From the NCBI GenBank assembly GCA_964478515.1, contig CAYZIL010000001.1:60345-124344 (forward strand): a DNA stretch of 64,000 nt. The letters run 5' to 3'. The translations under genes were made by a program, and so were the position numbers. This DNA is from HGM13233 sp964478515 (GTDB lineage Bacteria > Bacillota > Clostridia > Oscillospirales > Ruminococcaceae). Below are positions 36,012 through 44,550 of this stretch, in pieces. The notes beneath the pieces were generated by a model, which was not told the DNA's origin, did not search any database, and saw nothing but the letters and a program-made list of their open reading frames with translations. Numbering within the stretch: position 1 is the first letter of the stretch; each line of letters opens with the position of its first letter.

Positions 36012-36047
36012 CAAATAAATGCGCCGCTCCTTTTTCGGTGGCGGCGC
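36012..36047 (-). terminator. terminator after the DUF5317 gene
   Basis: On the minus strand GCGCCGC and GCGGCGC pair around a 13-base loop and ATTTATTTG follows, downstream of the stop at 36081. Confidence 0.6.
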
Positions 36048-36080
36048 AAAAAAACGTTTAGTTCGTGTCGGCGCGGCAGC

Positions 36081-36647
36081 TCAGCGCGCTTTGGGCAGCA
36101 CCGTTTTGGCAAACAACCGGCTGCCCGGCTTAAACAGATATATGGCGAGAAACACTATTCCTATCGTCGCAAAAACATCGCCGATGCTGGCAAAGCCGCC
36201 TGGCACCGGCAGCCAGATATTGTCGGCAAGAAAGCCCAGTCGCTCGCCGCCGTCGGCGATGCGGTAAAACAGCGCCTTGGCCGCGGGAATACCGGTAAAG
36301 CCGCTGCGCGTGAGCACCTCGCGCGCGACGGGCATGTAAAAATCATTCAGCGCTATTACTGCGTAGTTGCAAAGCACTCCGGCCGCTGCCGGCAACGAAA
36401 ACAGCAGCACGCGGCGGTTGAGCACAATGAAAACCGCGCACAGTATATAGCACAGCGTCAGTCCGGCGGCAAAAAGCGCGCCGCGCACCGAAAAAAGCGC
36501 ACACACCCAGGCTGTCAGCGGCTGCAGCGCTATTGCCGCCAGCGGCAGCCACAGCGCCCTGACGTCGGTGTCGCGCACCGCCTTGAAGCTGCCGCCGCAC
36601 ACGAGCAGCAGCACCGCGGCGCCCAGCACAATAGCCGCAGCCGTCAT
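36081..36647 (-). CDS. DUF5317 family membrane protein
   Basis: The 188-residue protein has about five hydrophobic helices and a conserved C-terminal region with the segment ALNDFYMP in a loop and PVPGGFASIGDVFATIGI before the last helix, which resembles DUF5317 proteins of Firmicutes. These are often encoded next to HD-GYP genes, and here the start overlaps the HD-GYP stop by 4 bases (ATGA), so both are coupled. No biochemical function is known. The last 15 residues are basic and cytosolic. Confidence 0.78.
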   Translation of the reverse strand: MTAAAIVLGAAVLLLVCGGSFKAVRDTDVRALWLPLAAIALQPLTAWVCALFSVRGALFAAGLTLCYILCAVFIVLNRRVLLFSLPAAAGVLCNYAVIALNDFYMPVAREVLTRSGFTGIPAAKALFYRIADGGERLGFLADNIWLPVPGGFASIGDVFATIGIVFLAIYLFKPGSRLFAKTVLPKAR

Positions 36648-37939
36648 CTGTCCGCCGCGACGTTATTCAGCGCGCCCGCGTCGTAAAGCTTTACCATTAC
36701 CGCAACGACGTCGGGGTCAAACTGCTTGCCGCTTTCCTGCTTGATTATCTCGATAGCTTTTTCCGAACTGAAGCCACGGCGGTAGGGGCGGTCGCTGGTC
36801 ATGGCGTCGTACGAGTCGGCAACGGCAAGTATCTTGGCCGCGACGGGAATGTCCTTTCCGGCGCAACCGTCGGGATAGCCTCTGCCGTCGGGTCGCTCGT
36901 GGTGGCAACGGATTATGTCGCGGATGTCGCCGTAAAAATCAATATCTTCCAAAATATGCACGCTGATATCGGGGTGCTTTTTTATTTCGCCGTATTCCTC
37001 GTTCGTCAGTCTGTCGGGCTTGTTCAATATTGTGTCGCCTATGCCTATTTTGCCGATATCATGGAAAAGCGCCGCAGTTTTTATGGTTTCGACGCGGCGC
37101 GGCGAAAAGTGCATTTTCTGCGCAATAAGTCCGCTGTAACTTTCAACGCGCTTTGAGTGACCGACTGTATAAGGGTCCTTCGCCTCTATTGCCGCGGTAA
37201 GCGCTTTTACGACTTTATAGTGCTGCCGCTTTGTGTCCAGCAGCATTTTGAACGAAAAGCGCGCCAGCAGCAGCGGCAGCAGGAACAGCAGCGTCAAATA
37301 CGGCCCGCTGTTTTGCTGCATGAGATAGGCGAAAAAGTAGCCCAGCGGCGCCGCGCAAACTATATTGGGCAAAAATTGTCCCAATCCGCCGAGCATGGTC
37401 TGCACCACCGGAACGCCGGCCTCAAGCTTGAGCAGAATCGCCATTAATAAACTGTTTACGAGCATGGCAATAACGACATACAAAAACACCGGCAGCAGCA
37501 CGCCGGGCAATTGAGTGCTGCCTATTTCCACGCTCAGCGCTTTGAAGCACATTCCCGACAGTGCAATCGTAATCATCACATTGCCGGCATTGAACGCCGT
37601 CTTAATAAGCGGCGTGTTGAAAATGTGCATAAGCTTGTTGGGGTTTCCCGACGCGGGGCGAACGACCAGCGGCGTCGTCAGCAGGTAAAGAGCCGCAGCA
37701 GTCTCCGGGCCCTCTAACAAGAAAATGGTCAAAACGCCGATGAACGACATTTCAACCGCACAGCCCTCGCGTATTTCCAGCGGCAAACAGCGGCACAGCA
37801 GCAACAGCAGCACCAATGTCAGCACCTCGGCAGGGTCGCGTGCGCTCAGGGTAGAAAAAAAGACATAGCAGCCGTATATCCCCGCCGCCATTCCCAAAAC
37901 CGACACAGTACCGGCATAAGCAACTGTACTTTTTTTCAT
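36644..37939 (-). CDS. membrane-anchored HD-GYP domain protein
   Basis: Residues 1-235 are hydrophobic, with about seven or eight membrane helices. The C-terminal 190 residues are an HD-GYP domain: HSKRVESYSG, the metal-binding pair HDIGKIGI, HPDISVHIL, and HHERPDGRGYPDG, which carries HH and the GYP motif. Such enzymes hydrolyse cyclic di-GMP or related cyclic dinucleotides. The membrane part resembles the sensor region of this Firmicute group. ATG 37939 has GAGGGGA upstream. A 25-residue membrane peptide and a structured leader precede it. Confidence 0.9.
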   Translation of the reverse strand: MKKSTVAYAGTVSVLGMAAGIYGCYVFFSTLSARDPAEVLTLVLLLLLCRCLPLEIREGCAVEMSFIGVLTIFLLEGPETAAALYLLTTPLVVRPASGNPNKLMHIFNTPLIKTAFNAGNVMITIALSGMCFKALSVEIGSTQLPGVLLPVFLYVVIAMLVNSLLMAILLKLEAGVPVVQTMLGGLGQFLPNIVCAAPLGYFFAYLMQQNSGPYLTLLFLLPLLLARFSFKMLLDTKRQHYKVVKALTAAIEAKDPYTVGHSKRVESYSGLIAQKMHFSPRRVETIKTAALFHDIGKIGIGDTILNKPDRLTNEEYGEIKKHPDISVHILEDIDFYGDIRDIIRCHHERPDGRGYPDGCAGKDIPVAAKILAVADSYDAMTSDRPYRRGFSSEKAIEIIKQESGKQFDPDVVAVMVKLYDAGALNNVAADR

Positions 37940-38034
37940 TTGTTCCCCTCGCATATAGTCACCGAAGTCGTCTTCGGCAAAAAGCAGGCCCGACCCGTTT
38001 CCCGCGCTTTGTTCCTTTATTCAGACGCGCTCAA

Positions 38035-38112
38035 TCAGATCCATATGAAGAAAGCGCCGCTGGCCATCAGCAGACCAATCAGGGACGAAATCGCCAAAAC
38101 GATCTTTTTCAT
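38035..38112 (-). CDS. 25-residue membrane peptide upstream of the HD-GYP gene
   Basis: A tiny ORF starts with ATG at 38112, 9 bases after GGGGG, and encodes 25 residues: MKKIVL, then an uninterrupted hydrophobic stretch (AISSLIGLLMASGAFFIWI), then TGA. It looks like a single membrane helix with a basic N-terminus. The stop is 95 bases before the HD-GYP start. The start codon directly follows the 3' arm of an 11-base stem, so its translation could be controlled by RNA folding. It may be a leader peptide, a regulator of the membrane enzyme, or a small toxin-like peptide; none is established. Confidence 0.55.
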   Translation of the reverse strand: MKKIVLAISSLIGLLMASGAFFIWI

Positions 38113-38173
38113 CGAATATGACCCCCTTTATAAAAGGCTCTGTCCTTTCGCTTATCTGGACAGGTCATATTCG
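38113..38173 (-). promoter_or_regulatory. three-way-junction RNA leader of the small ORF
   Basis: On the minus strand CGAATATGACC (38173-38163) pairs perfectly with GGTCATATTCG (38123-38113), 11 bases. Inside are two hairpins: TGTCC/GGACA with a 12-base loop AGATAAGCGAAA, and CCTTT-TAT-AAAGG. The 3' arm overlaps the G-run that serves as ribosome binding site of the 25-residue ORF. Two more hairpins lie upstream (38175-38187 and 38197-38223, the latter 11 pairs with one bulge). I recognise no known riboswitch consensus in it. Confidence 0.5.
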
Positions 38174-38236
38174 CTCCGCTATGCGGAAAACGGGTCCGAA
38201 AATGCTCGCTTGAGCATTGTTCGCAATATGCCGGCG

Positions 38237-38869
38237 TTAACGCACCGACAAGCGGCGGTTAAGCGCGTCAAGCGTGGCGCGCACTACGCAAACCGCCTGG
38301 TTTTCGTCCTCAAGACAAGAACCGCTGAGCAGCTCGCTGCGGCCGCCGCTTTTATAGTTGACTGTTGCCACAACTACGGCGCCCTCGCTCATGTCGACGG
38401 CGCGAATGTCCTTGGCGCTGACGCTGTCGCTGCCAAGATAGCTGTTGATTGCGCCCACCGTCGCGCTTTGGATTGCGCGGTAGCGGTCCAGCTTGTCGCC
38501 GTCGCAGCGCGTGTCGGCCGCGTAGGTCTGTTCACCGCCGCTGAGCCGCACGCGCACCGAACACCCGGCGTTTGTCAAGCACAGTTCCAGACCCTCGAAG
38601 GCCAGCCGCTGCGCCTCGCTGCGTTTTGCGGACATCTGCGAGCTTATTTGGGCGACGCTGATAAGCTTGTGGTCAATATCTGTTTTATATTTTGCTTTGA
38701 GCGCCGATTGAATATTGCGCGCAACCTGCTTGGCCGTGCGCGTGTCGTCCGCAAGCACGTGCAGTTCGCGCAATTCGCCGCCGTCAAAATTAAGCTCGCT
38801 GTCTATGACGCCCGGCAGCTGCAATATCAATTCGCGGTAAAGCTCCGCTTGTGTCTTTTCCTTAGCCAT
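38237..38869 (-). CDS. conserved protein of unknown function
   Basis: The 210-residue soluble protein has an N-terminal alpha/beta region (about residues 8-70: LPGVIDSELNFDGGELRELHVL, then a helix and KTDIDHKLISVAQI), which resembles small beta-alpha-beta domains seen in conserved Clostridia and Symbiobacterium-type proteins of unknown role, and a C-terminal half with a similar beta-rich layout (YAADTRC, DGDKLDRYRAIQSATVGAIN). No catalytic motif or membrane segment is visible. It lies upstream of the HD-GYP gene on the same strand; the conserved-family judgement is from memory of similar proteins. Confidence 0.6.
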   Translation of the reverse strand: MAKEKTQAELYRELILQLPGVIDSELNFDGGELRELHVLADDTRTAKQVARNIQSALKAKYKTDIDHKLISVAQISSQMSAKRSEAQRLAFEGLELCLTNAGCSVRVRLSGGEQTYAADTRCDGDKLDRYRAIQSATVGAINSYLGSDSVSAKDIRAVDMSEGAVVVATVNYKSGGRSELLSGSCLEDENQAVCVVRATLDALNRRLSVR

Positions 38870-38966
38870 TTTCCCACCGCAGTAGTATACTTTAACGTTT
38901 AAATATTAGTATATCTCAATCGACCGCCGCGCGCAACAAGGTTTTTCAAGTAATTTCAAATTCTTT

Positions 38967-39005
38967 TTATACAAAACCCGCCGCGGTCAGACGTCCGCGG
39001 CGGGT
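38967..39005 (-). terminator. terminator after the M3 peptidase gene
   Basis: ACCCGCCGCGG and its complement form an 11-base stem around an 8-base loop, followed on the minus strand by TTTTGTAT. Confidence 0.85.
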
Positions 39006-39026
39006 CAACATTATTTCTTCGTTTTT

Positions 39027-40715
39027 TTAGCTGTTTTTTGCAAGATAGCCGCGCACAGTGTCGCAAATCAGCTTGATGGAATTTTCGTCAAACGGGTCGT
39101 CGAGTCCCGATTTTTTGATGTTTGCCAAAAACGCGTCCGTGCCTGCCAGCTTGACAAATTCGTAGTAGTGCGACCAGGCGTCGTCAAACCCGTTGTTCTG
39201 TATGCGCGCAAACACGCCCAGCGCCACCGTCTGCGCCAGACAGTAGTCGATGTAGTAGAACGGGTCAAGGTAGATGTGCAGCTGCCGCTGCCAGCCGCGC
39301 CCGTCGCCGTAAAACGGAATATTGTCGAAGTCAATATACGGACGGTATTGCTTTTCGAGCCCCATCCAGGCCTCGTTACGCTGTTCGGGCGTGTACTCGG
39401 GGTGCGCGTATACTATGTGCTGGTATTCGTCAACTATGCAGCCGTAGGGGATAAAATACAGCGCGCTGAGCAGGTGAGCGAGCTTTGCGTCGGCGGTACG
39501 CTCGCCGTAAAAGCTTTCGAGCTCAGGCCAGGCCATAAATTCCATGCTCATGGAGTGAACCTCGGCGTTCTCCATACTGGTCTCCATCGCCTCCAGCATA
39601 TTGCATTGCTTTGCGGCCGTAAAGGCGGCGAAGGCATGCCCACCCTCGTGCGTAAAGACCTCAACGTCGCCGGCGGTTCCGTTAAAGTTGGAAAAGATAA
39701 ACGGCGCGCGGTAGTCGGGCAGGTAGGTGCAGTAGCCGCCGGCAGCCTTGCCGGGCGTGGCAATAAGGTCGAACAGCTCGCTGCTGTCCATAAAGTCAAT
39801 AAACTCGCGCGTCTCGGCGTTCATTTTGCGGTAGAGTGCCACGCCGGCGGCATAGGTATCGTCGTAATTGCCGACCGGGCGCGGGTTGCCCTGCTTGAAC
39901 AGCACCGCGTCGTCCTGGTATTTTATGTGGTCGGCGCCGATGCGCTGTGCTTGCTGCTTTTTCAGCTCTACAATAAGCGGCACCAGATATTTGCGCACAT
40001 TGGCGCGGAAGGTATCTATCATCTTTTCGTCGTAGTCAAGCCGCTGCATGCGCAAGTAGCCCAGCTTTTTGAAACTGTCAAAGCCGAGTTCTTTCGCTAT
40101 TTCGGTGCGCAGCGTCACCATGTCGGCATAGATTCCGTCAAACTCGTCTTTGTGCTGCATATAGAAGCTGCCCTCGGCGGCAAAAGCGGCGCGCCGCACC
40201 GCGGTGTCCGGGTCGGTCTTGTATATGCCCAGTTGAGCAATGGTAAGTTTCTTACCCATAAAATCGAGCTGCGCCGAGGCCTGCAGGCGCTGGTAGTCGA
40301 GCTGCAGCTGCGCCTCGCGGCCGAGCAGCGGCACGACCGCCGCGCTGATTGTCTTGGTCTTCATGGCCAGCTTGTCAAAAACGACTGCCGGGTAATCCTT
40401 TTTCAGCTGCGGCAAAAACGGACTTGCCAGCAGCGCCAAAGCGAAAACGCTCTGCGCTTGCTCCACGCGCGGCGACTCGTCGGCAAAGAATTTATTCTCA
40501 TCGTCGTAAAACTTGTCGCGCGTGTCGACCGTGTGGCGTATTTCGGCGAGAGTGCGCTGCGTATAAAATGCGCCGAAAAGCTTTTCGTGGCGCTCAACGC
40601 ATTCGCGCACCGCGGCATAGTCGGCGGCAGCAGCGACCTTTTGCGCCAGTTCGCCGTAGCTCGCAACGACCGCGTCGGTGTCGGGGCGGCGATACTCGTA
40701 ATCCCTGAATACCAT
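39027..40715 (-). CDS. M3 family oligoendopeptidase
   Basis: The 562-residue cytosolic metallopeptidase has the zinc motif HExxH-type segment FTHEGGHAF (about residue 350) and the downstream Glu in EVHSMSMEFMAWPE. It matches the M3 oligoendopeptidase F-like subgroup (pepF/M3), which cleaves oligopeptides of moderate size. Length is normal. The start ATG has GAGGAG upstream, and a TATAAT is present about 35-40 bases before it on the minus strand. It is divergent from the hydrogenase operon. Confidence 0.92.
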   Translation of the reverse strand: MVFRDYEYRRPDTDAVVASYGELAQKVAAAADYAAVRECVERHEKLFGAFYTQRTLAEIRHTVDTRDKFYDDENKFFADESPRVEQAQSVFALALLASPFLPQLKKDYPAVVFDKLAMKTKTISAAVVPLLGREAQLQLDYQRLQASAQLDFMGKKLTIAQLGIYKTDPDTAVRRAAFAAEGSFYMQHKDEFDGIYADMVTLRTEIAKELGFDSFKKLGYLRMQRLDYDEKMIDTFRANVRKYLVPLIVELKKQQAQRIGADHIKYQDDAVLFKQGNPRPVGNYDDTYAAGVALYRKMNAETREFIDFMDSSELFDLIATPGKAAGGYCTYLPDYRAPFIFSNFNGTAGDVEVFTHEGGHAFAAFTAAKQCNMLEAMETSMENAEVHSMSMEFMAWPELESFYGERTADAKLAHLLSALYFIPYGCIVDEYQHIVYAHPEYTPEQRNEAWMGLEKQYRPYIDFDNIPFYGDGRGWQRQLHIYLDPFYYIDYCLAQTVALGVFARIQNNGFDDAWSHYYEFVKLAGTDAFLANIKKSGLDDPFDENSIKLICDTVRGYLAKNS

Positions 40716-40871
40716 GTTTTCTCCTCACATTCGGGTGATATTTATATAGATTATACACCAACTGCAGCGCAAAAACTATAACGGGCCCCAATCGGCGGCG
40801 ACATATCCCGCAGTATACCGAATTTTTTGTTAAAAAAATATCGCTTGCTATGGATTTTAACCTTTACATTA

Positions 40872-40880
40872 TGTTATACT
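40872..40880 (+). promoter_or_regulatory. extended -10 promoter of the hydrogenase operon
   Basis: TGT-TATACT is an extended -10 element 40 bases before the first hydrogenase gene. No good -35 box lies at the right distance (GGATTT at 40852). Confidence 0.6.
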
Positions 40881-40920
40881 GTTTTACGAACGTTTTCGAC
40901 TTTTTACTTGGAGGTTTATT

Positions 40921-41412
40921 ATGGCAAAGACCGCCGCGGTGCCGTTTAAGGGCACCGCCGAACAGGAAAAAAAGCTCCGTGAGATGATGGCCCAGTACAA
41001 GGACGTCGGCGGAGCGCTCATGCCCGTACTGCAGCACGCGCAGGATATTTACGGTTATCTGCCCATTGAGGTGCAAAAGATGATAGCCGACGAATTCGAC
41101 GCGCCGCTGTCAGAGGTTTACGGCATCGCCACATTTTATTCCCAGTTTTCGTTGTACCCGAAGGGAAAGTACAAAATTTCCGTGTGCCTCGGCACCGCTT
41201 GCTATGTCAAGGGTTCCGGCAAGGTGTACGAAAAAGTCCAGCAGCTGTTGGGTATTGATGGCGGTCAGTGCACCGCAGACGGCAAGTTTTCGCTTGACGC
41301 CTGCCGCTGTGTCGGCGCTTGCGGACTCGCCCCGGTCATGATGATTAACGACGACGTCTACGGCCGCCTGACAGAAGACAAAATAGACGACATTCTCGCC
41401 AAGTACGAATAA
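40921..41412 (+). CDS. hydC: NuoE-like subunit of bifurcating [FeFe] hydrogenase (HydC)
   Basis: The 163-residue thioredoxin-like [2Fe-2S] protein belongs to the 24 kDa NADH dehydrogenase family. The cluster ligands are visible as CLGTAC (two Cys) and CRCVGACG (the later Cys pair), and the N-terminal segment contains QHAQDIYGYLP. In the electron-bifurcating hydrogenase it partners HydB and HydA and helps pass electrons between NADH, ferredoxin and H2. GGAGG precedes the ATG. It opens a ten-gene operon, separated from HydB and HydA by sensory-type genes. Confidence 0.92.
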   Translation: MAKTAAVPFKGTAEQEKKLREMMAQYKDVGGALMPVLQHAQDIYGYLPIEVQKMIADEFDAPLSEVYGIATFYSQFSLYPKGKYKISVCLGTACYVKGSGKVYEKVQQLLGIDGGQCTADGKFSLDACRCVGACGLAPVMMINDDVYGRLTEDKIDDILAKYE

Positions 41413-41424
41413 AGGGTCACTACA

Positions 41425-41781
41425 GTGAAAGTCAAACAGATCCGCGACATCCTCGGCGCCGAGGTGCTGTGCTGTGAAGACAAACTCGACGCGGAAATAC
41501 TCTCCGCTTGCGGCAGCGACATGATGAGCGACGTGCTCGCCTATGTCAAGGACCAGGGGCTGCTGCTCACCGGCCTTGTCAACGAACAGGTCGTGCGCAC
41601 CGCCGCAATGATGGACATGAAGTGCATTGTGCTCGTGCGCGACAAAGAGCCCACGGCGGAAATGATTGAGCTCGCACAGCGCAACGGCATTGTCATGATG
41701 CACTCCCGCTACCGCATGTATGAGGCCTGCGGCCTGCTGTTCAGCAGCGGTCTTGGGCGCACGACAGCAGCCGATGAGTGA
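41425..41781 (+). CDS. DRTGG domain protein
   Basis: The 118-residue protein matches the DRTGG domain, a small alpha/beta domain also found in phosphotransacetylases and CBS proteins and thought to bind a ligand. The segment GLLLTGLVNEQVVRTAAM fits its core. It begins with GTG at 41425, 12 bases after the hydC stop. A second DRTGG gene lies at 43508. In Clostridia such genes recur inside hydrogenase operons with GHKL ATPases and PHP proteins, which suggests a shared regulatory task. Confidence 0.83.
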   Translation: MKVKQIRDILGAEVLCCEDKLDAEILSACGSDMMSDVLAYVKDQGLLLTGLVNEQVVRTAAMMDMKCIVLVRDKEPTAEMIELAQRNGIVMMHSRYRMYEACGLLFSSGLGRTTAADE

Positions 41782-42199
41782 GCCGGTAAAGTATACCTTC
41801 GACATTGACGGCGCCAATTTCTCCTCTGCTGGCGAGGCGTCTATAAAAATCAAGAACGAGCTGCGTCAGCTCGGCTTCGCGCCGGAGACTATTCGCAAAG
41901 TCTCCATTGCAATGTACGAGGGTGAAATCAACATGGTTATCCATGCCGGCGGCGGCAAGGCGTGCGTCCTGGTCTTTCCCGACAAAATCGAGATAACTCT
42001 CGACGACCACGGCCCCGGCATTGCCAACATTGAACTGGCGATGCAGGAGGGCTATTCGACTGCGCCGGACAACATCCGCTCTTTCGGCTTCGGGGCCGGT
42101 ATGGGGTTGCCCAATATGAAAAAATATTCCGACTACATGGACATACAGTCCGAAGTCGGCAAGGGCACCCGCATATTCATGCGCATCGACGTAAAATGA
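41774..42199 (+). CDS. GHKL (histidine-kinase-like) ATPase, RsbW-type
   Basis: The 141-residue protein is a single ATP-binding domain of the anti-sigma factor kind. The N box is in RKVSIAMYEGEINMVIHA, the G1 box is DDHGPGIANIE, and the G2-like box is FGFGAGMGLPNMKKY. It lacks a phosphorylatable histidine domain, like RsbW or SpoIIAB, and may phosphorylate or bind a partner protein. ATG 41774 overlaps the DRTGG stop by 8 bases. It belongs to the sensory block of the hydrogenase operon. Confidence 0.87.
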   Translation: MSEPVKYTFDIDGANFSSAGEASIKIKNELRQLGFAPETIRKVSIAMYEGEINMVIHAGGGKACVLVFPDKIEITLDDHGPGIANIELAMQEGYSTAPDNIRSFGFGAGMGLPNMKKYSDYMDIQSEVGKGTRIFMRIDVK

Positions 42200-42215
42200 T
42201 TACCGGAGGGACAAG

Positions 42216-43511
42216 ATGGCTGAATACAATCACTCGGTGTCTCTCGATATTGACAAGTGCAAGGGCTGCACTAACTGCCTTAAGCGCTGTCCAACCGAGG
42301 CGATAAGAATCCGCGACGGACACGCCGCGATAAATTCCGAGCGCTGCATCGACTGCGGTGAGTGTATACGCATCTGCCCATACAAGGCAAAAAAGGCCGT
42401 CTGTGACAAGCTTGAGGACATTGCGCGTTTCAAGTACAAAATTGCCCTCCCCGCTCCGTCGCTTTACGGACAGTTTGACAATTTAGACGATATCGACTAT
42501 CTATTGCAGGGTCTGCTCGACTACGGCTTTGACGACGTTTTTGAAGTCGCCTGCGCCGCCGAGATAGTTTCCGGCTACACGCGGCGCTATTTGCACCGCA
42601 AGGACATTAAAATGCCGGTCATCAGCTCTGCGTGCCCGGTGGTCGTCAGACTTATCAGTCTGCGCTTCCCCTACCTTTGCGACAACGTCATGCCCGTTTT
42701 ACCGCCTGTCGAGCTTGCCGGTCAGCTTGCGCGTGAACGCGCGCTGAAAAAGCACCCCGAACTCACAGCGCAGGACATCGGCGTTATTTTCATTTCGCCC
42801 TGCCCCGCCAAGGTCAGCTATGTTAAAAACGGCCTTGTCGGCCACAAGAGCAACATTGACCTCGTCGTCTCAATGAGCGACATATACTTCGAACTGCTCG
42901 GCGTGATGAAAAAGCAGCTCAGCCCCGTGCCCGTGTCCCGCACCGGCATGATAGGCGTCAGCTGGGCCGCGACCGGCGGCGAGGCAACCGCCATATTCAA
43001 CGACAAATATCTTGCGGCCGACGGCATAGAAAATGTTATTCAGGTGCTGGAGAACATCGACAACGCGGACTTTCCTTCACTTGAGTTCATTGAGCTCAAC
43101 GCCTGCAACGGCGGCTGTGTCGGCGGCACAATGACCGTCGAAAACCCCTACATCGCCAAAGCGCGCCTGCAAACGCTCAAACGGTATTTGCCGGTCTCGC
43201 AAAACTGGAACTTTGCCGACGACTCCGACACCGACGCCGACGTCCCCGAAGACCTGCTCAGCGCCGCCGTCACCTATAAGCCCGCAAGCGGGCTGTCAAG
43301 CGACCGCTCTGAGGCGCTGCGCAAAATGGGCGACATTCAGAAAATCCGCGAGTCGCTGCCCGATCTTGACTGCGGCTCCTGCGGCGCCCCGACCTGTGCC
43401 GCCTTTGCCGAGGACATAATAAAAGGCGAGGCCGACGAGGACGAGTGCATAGTGCGCATGCGCGAGCGCATAAAAAAGCTCATCCGCGAAGAAAGAGAGG
43501 CCGGCAAATGA
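42216..43511 (+). CDS. HydS-like [FeFe] hydrogenase domain protein with extra Fe-S domain
   Basis: The 431-residue protein has two [4Fe-4S] motifs at the N-terminus (CKGCTNCLKRC and CIDCGECIRIC), then a reduced hydrogenase domain with the three H-cluster motifs in modified form: SSACPVVVRL, ISPCPAKVSY and ACNGGCVGG, so the four cluster cysteines are kept. The C-terminus has a further four-Cys Fe-S domain (DCGSCGAPTC...EC). This layout matches the putative sensory hydrogenases found beside bifurcating enzymes, which are thought to sense H2 or redox state. It has no PAS domain. The next gene overlaps by 4 bases. Confidence 0.88.
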   Translation: MAEYNHSVSLDIDKCKGCTNCLKRCPTEAIRIRDGHAAINSERCIDCGECIRICPYKAKKAVCDKLEDIARFKYKIALPAPSLYGQFDNLDDIDYLLQGLLDYGFDDVFEVACAAEIVSGYTRRYLHRKDIKMPVISSACPVVVRLISLRFPYLCDNVMPVLPPVELAGQLARERALKKHPELTAQDIGVIFISPCPAKVSYVKNGLVGHKSNIDLVVSMSDIYFELLGVMKKQLSPVPVSRTGMIGVSWAATGGEATAIFNDKYLAADGIENVIQVLENIDNADFPSLEFIELNACNGGCVGGTMTVENPYIAKARLQTLKRYLPVSQNWNFADDSDTDADVPEDLLSAAVTYKPASGLSSDRSEALRKMGDIQKIRESLPDLDCGSCGAPTCAAFAEDIIKGEADEDECIVRMRERIKKLIREEREAGK

Positions 43512-43837
43512 CGGTCGGTGAACTTGCCAAACTCGACGGTTTTACCGCGCTGTGCTGCGAGCACCCCGAACGGGTGGTCAGCGGCGGCTACTGCGGCGAC
43601 CTGCTCAGCTGGGTAATGGGCAACGCTGCCGCCGGTGACGCCTGGGTGACAATAATGACAAACGAAAATGTCATCGCCGTCGCCTCGCTCGTCGACGTGG
43701 CCTGCGCCGTCGTCTGTGAGGGCTGCACCGTGCCTGACGGTATGCTGGCACTGGCGCGCGAAAAGGGTGTGAACCTGCTCGGCTGCGCCGACGCTAGCTT
43801 TGCAGCCTGCGCGCGCATCGCCGCGCTGTTAAAATGA
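43508..43837 (+). CDS. second DRTGG-like domain protein
   Basis: The 109-residue protein resembles the DRTGG gene at 41425 in length and layout (TVGELAKLDGFTALC, then VASLVDVACAVVCEGCTVPD), although similarity is modest. The start ATGA overlaps the HydS-like stop, and its own stop overlaps the PHP gene start (ATGA). The tight overlaps show that the HydS-like, DRTGG and PHP proteins are made together. Ligand and partner are unknown. Confidence 0.78.
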   Translation: MTVGELAKLDGFTALCCEHPERVVSGGYCGDLLSWVMGNAAAGDAWVTIMTNENVIAVASLVDVACAVVCEGCTVPDGMLALAREKGVNLLGCADASFAACARIAALLK

Positions 43838-44550
43838 AATTCTTCTACGACTTGCACATACACTCGTGCTTGTCCCCCTGCGCCGGCGACGACATGACCC
43901 CGCACAGTATAGCCGGCATGGCCAAGCTCAACGGTCTGCAACTCGTCGCGCTGACCGACCACAACAGCTGCGCAAACTGTCCCGCTTTCTTTGCGGCCTG
44001 CGCCGAATTCGGCGTTGTTCCCGTAGCGGGCATGGAGCTTACCACGGCGGAGGACATTCACCTGGTCTGTCTGTTACCCGACCTTGACAGCGCACTGGCT
44101 TTCGGCGCCGAGGTGGAAAAGCGCCGCGTGCGCATTGCCAACCGGCCGGAAATTTTCGGCCACCAGCACCTTTGCGCCGCCGACGACACCATAGTTTCGG
44201 AAGAGGAGCACCTGTTGCCCAACGCCACACAACTGTCGCTGTCTCAGGCATTTTCGCTCGGCGAACTTTTCGGCGCCGCCGTCTACCCGGCGCATATTGA
44301 CCGCGCTGCCAACGGCATTATTGCGGCTCTGGGCGTTTTTCCCGACACGCCTGCGTTTACCGCCGCGGAATTTCACAGCCGTGACAGCGAGCCCGGCTTG
44401 CGGCGTGAAAACCCAGCACTTGAGGGTCTGCGCGGCGTCTTCAGCTCCGACGCCCACGAACTGTGGGACATTGCCGAGGCGGAAAACGACATTGAACTGC
44501 CCGAATGCAGCGCCGCCGCGCTGGTAAACCGTTTAAGGGGTGAAGGATAG
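43834..44550 (+). CDS. PHP domain phosphoesterase
   Basis: The 238-residue protein starts with the PHP motif YDLHIHSCLSPCAGDDMTP (first metal ligands HxH), followed by ALTDHNSCAN and the later AVYPAHIDR and SSDAHELWDI segments carrying further metal ligands. PHP proteins are trinuclear metal phosphoesterases; the substrate here is not known. In Clostridial hydrogenase operons it sits next to the HydS-like sensor and a GHKL ATPase and has been proposed to work in signalling, for instance by removing phosphate groups from a partner. Confidence 0.88.
   Translation: MKFFYDLHIHSCLSPCAGDDMTPHSIAGMAKLNGLQLVALTDHNSCANCPAFFAACAEFGVVPVAGMELTTAEDIHLVCLLPDLDSALAFGAEVEKRRVRIANRPEIFGHQHLCAADDTIVSEEEHLLPNATQLSLSQAFSLGELFGAAVYPAHIDRAANGIIAALGVFPDTPAFTAAEFHSRDSEPGLRRENPALEGLRGVFSSDAHELWDIAEAENDIELPECSAAALVNRLRGEG

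Noticed and set aside
37940..38236. c-di-GMP riboswitch before the HD-GYP gene
   Set aside because: The region lacks the conserved class I and class II cores; the stems are different.
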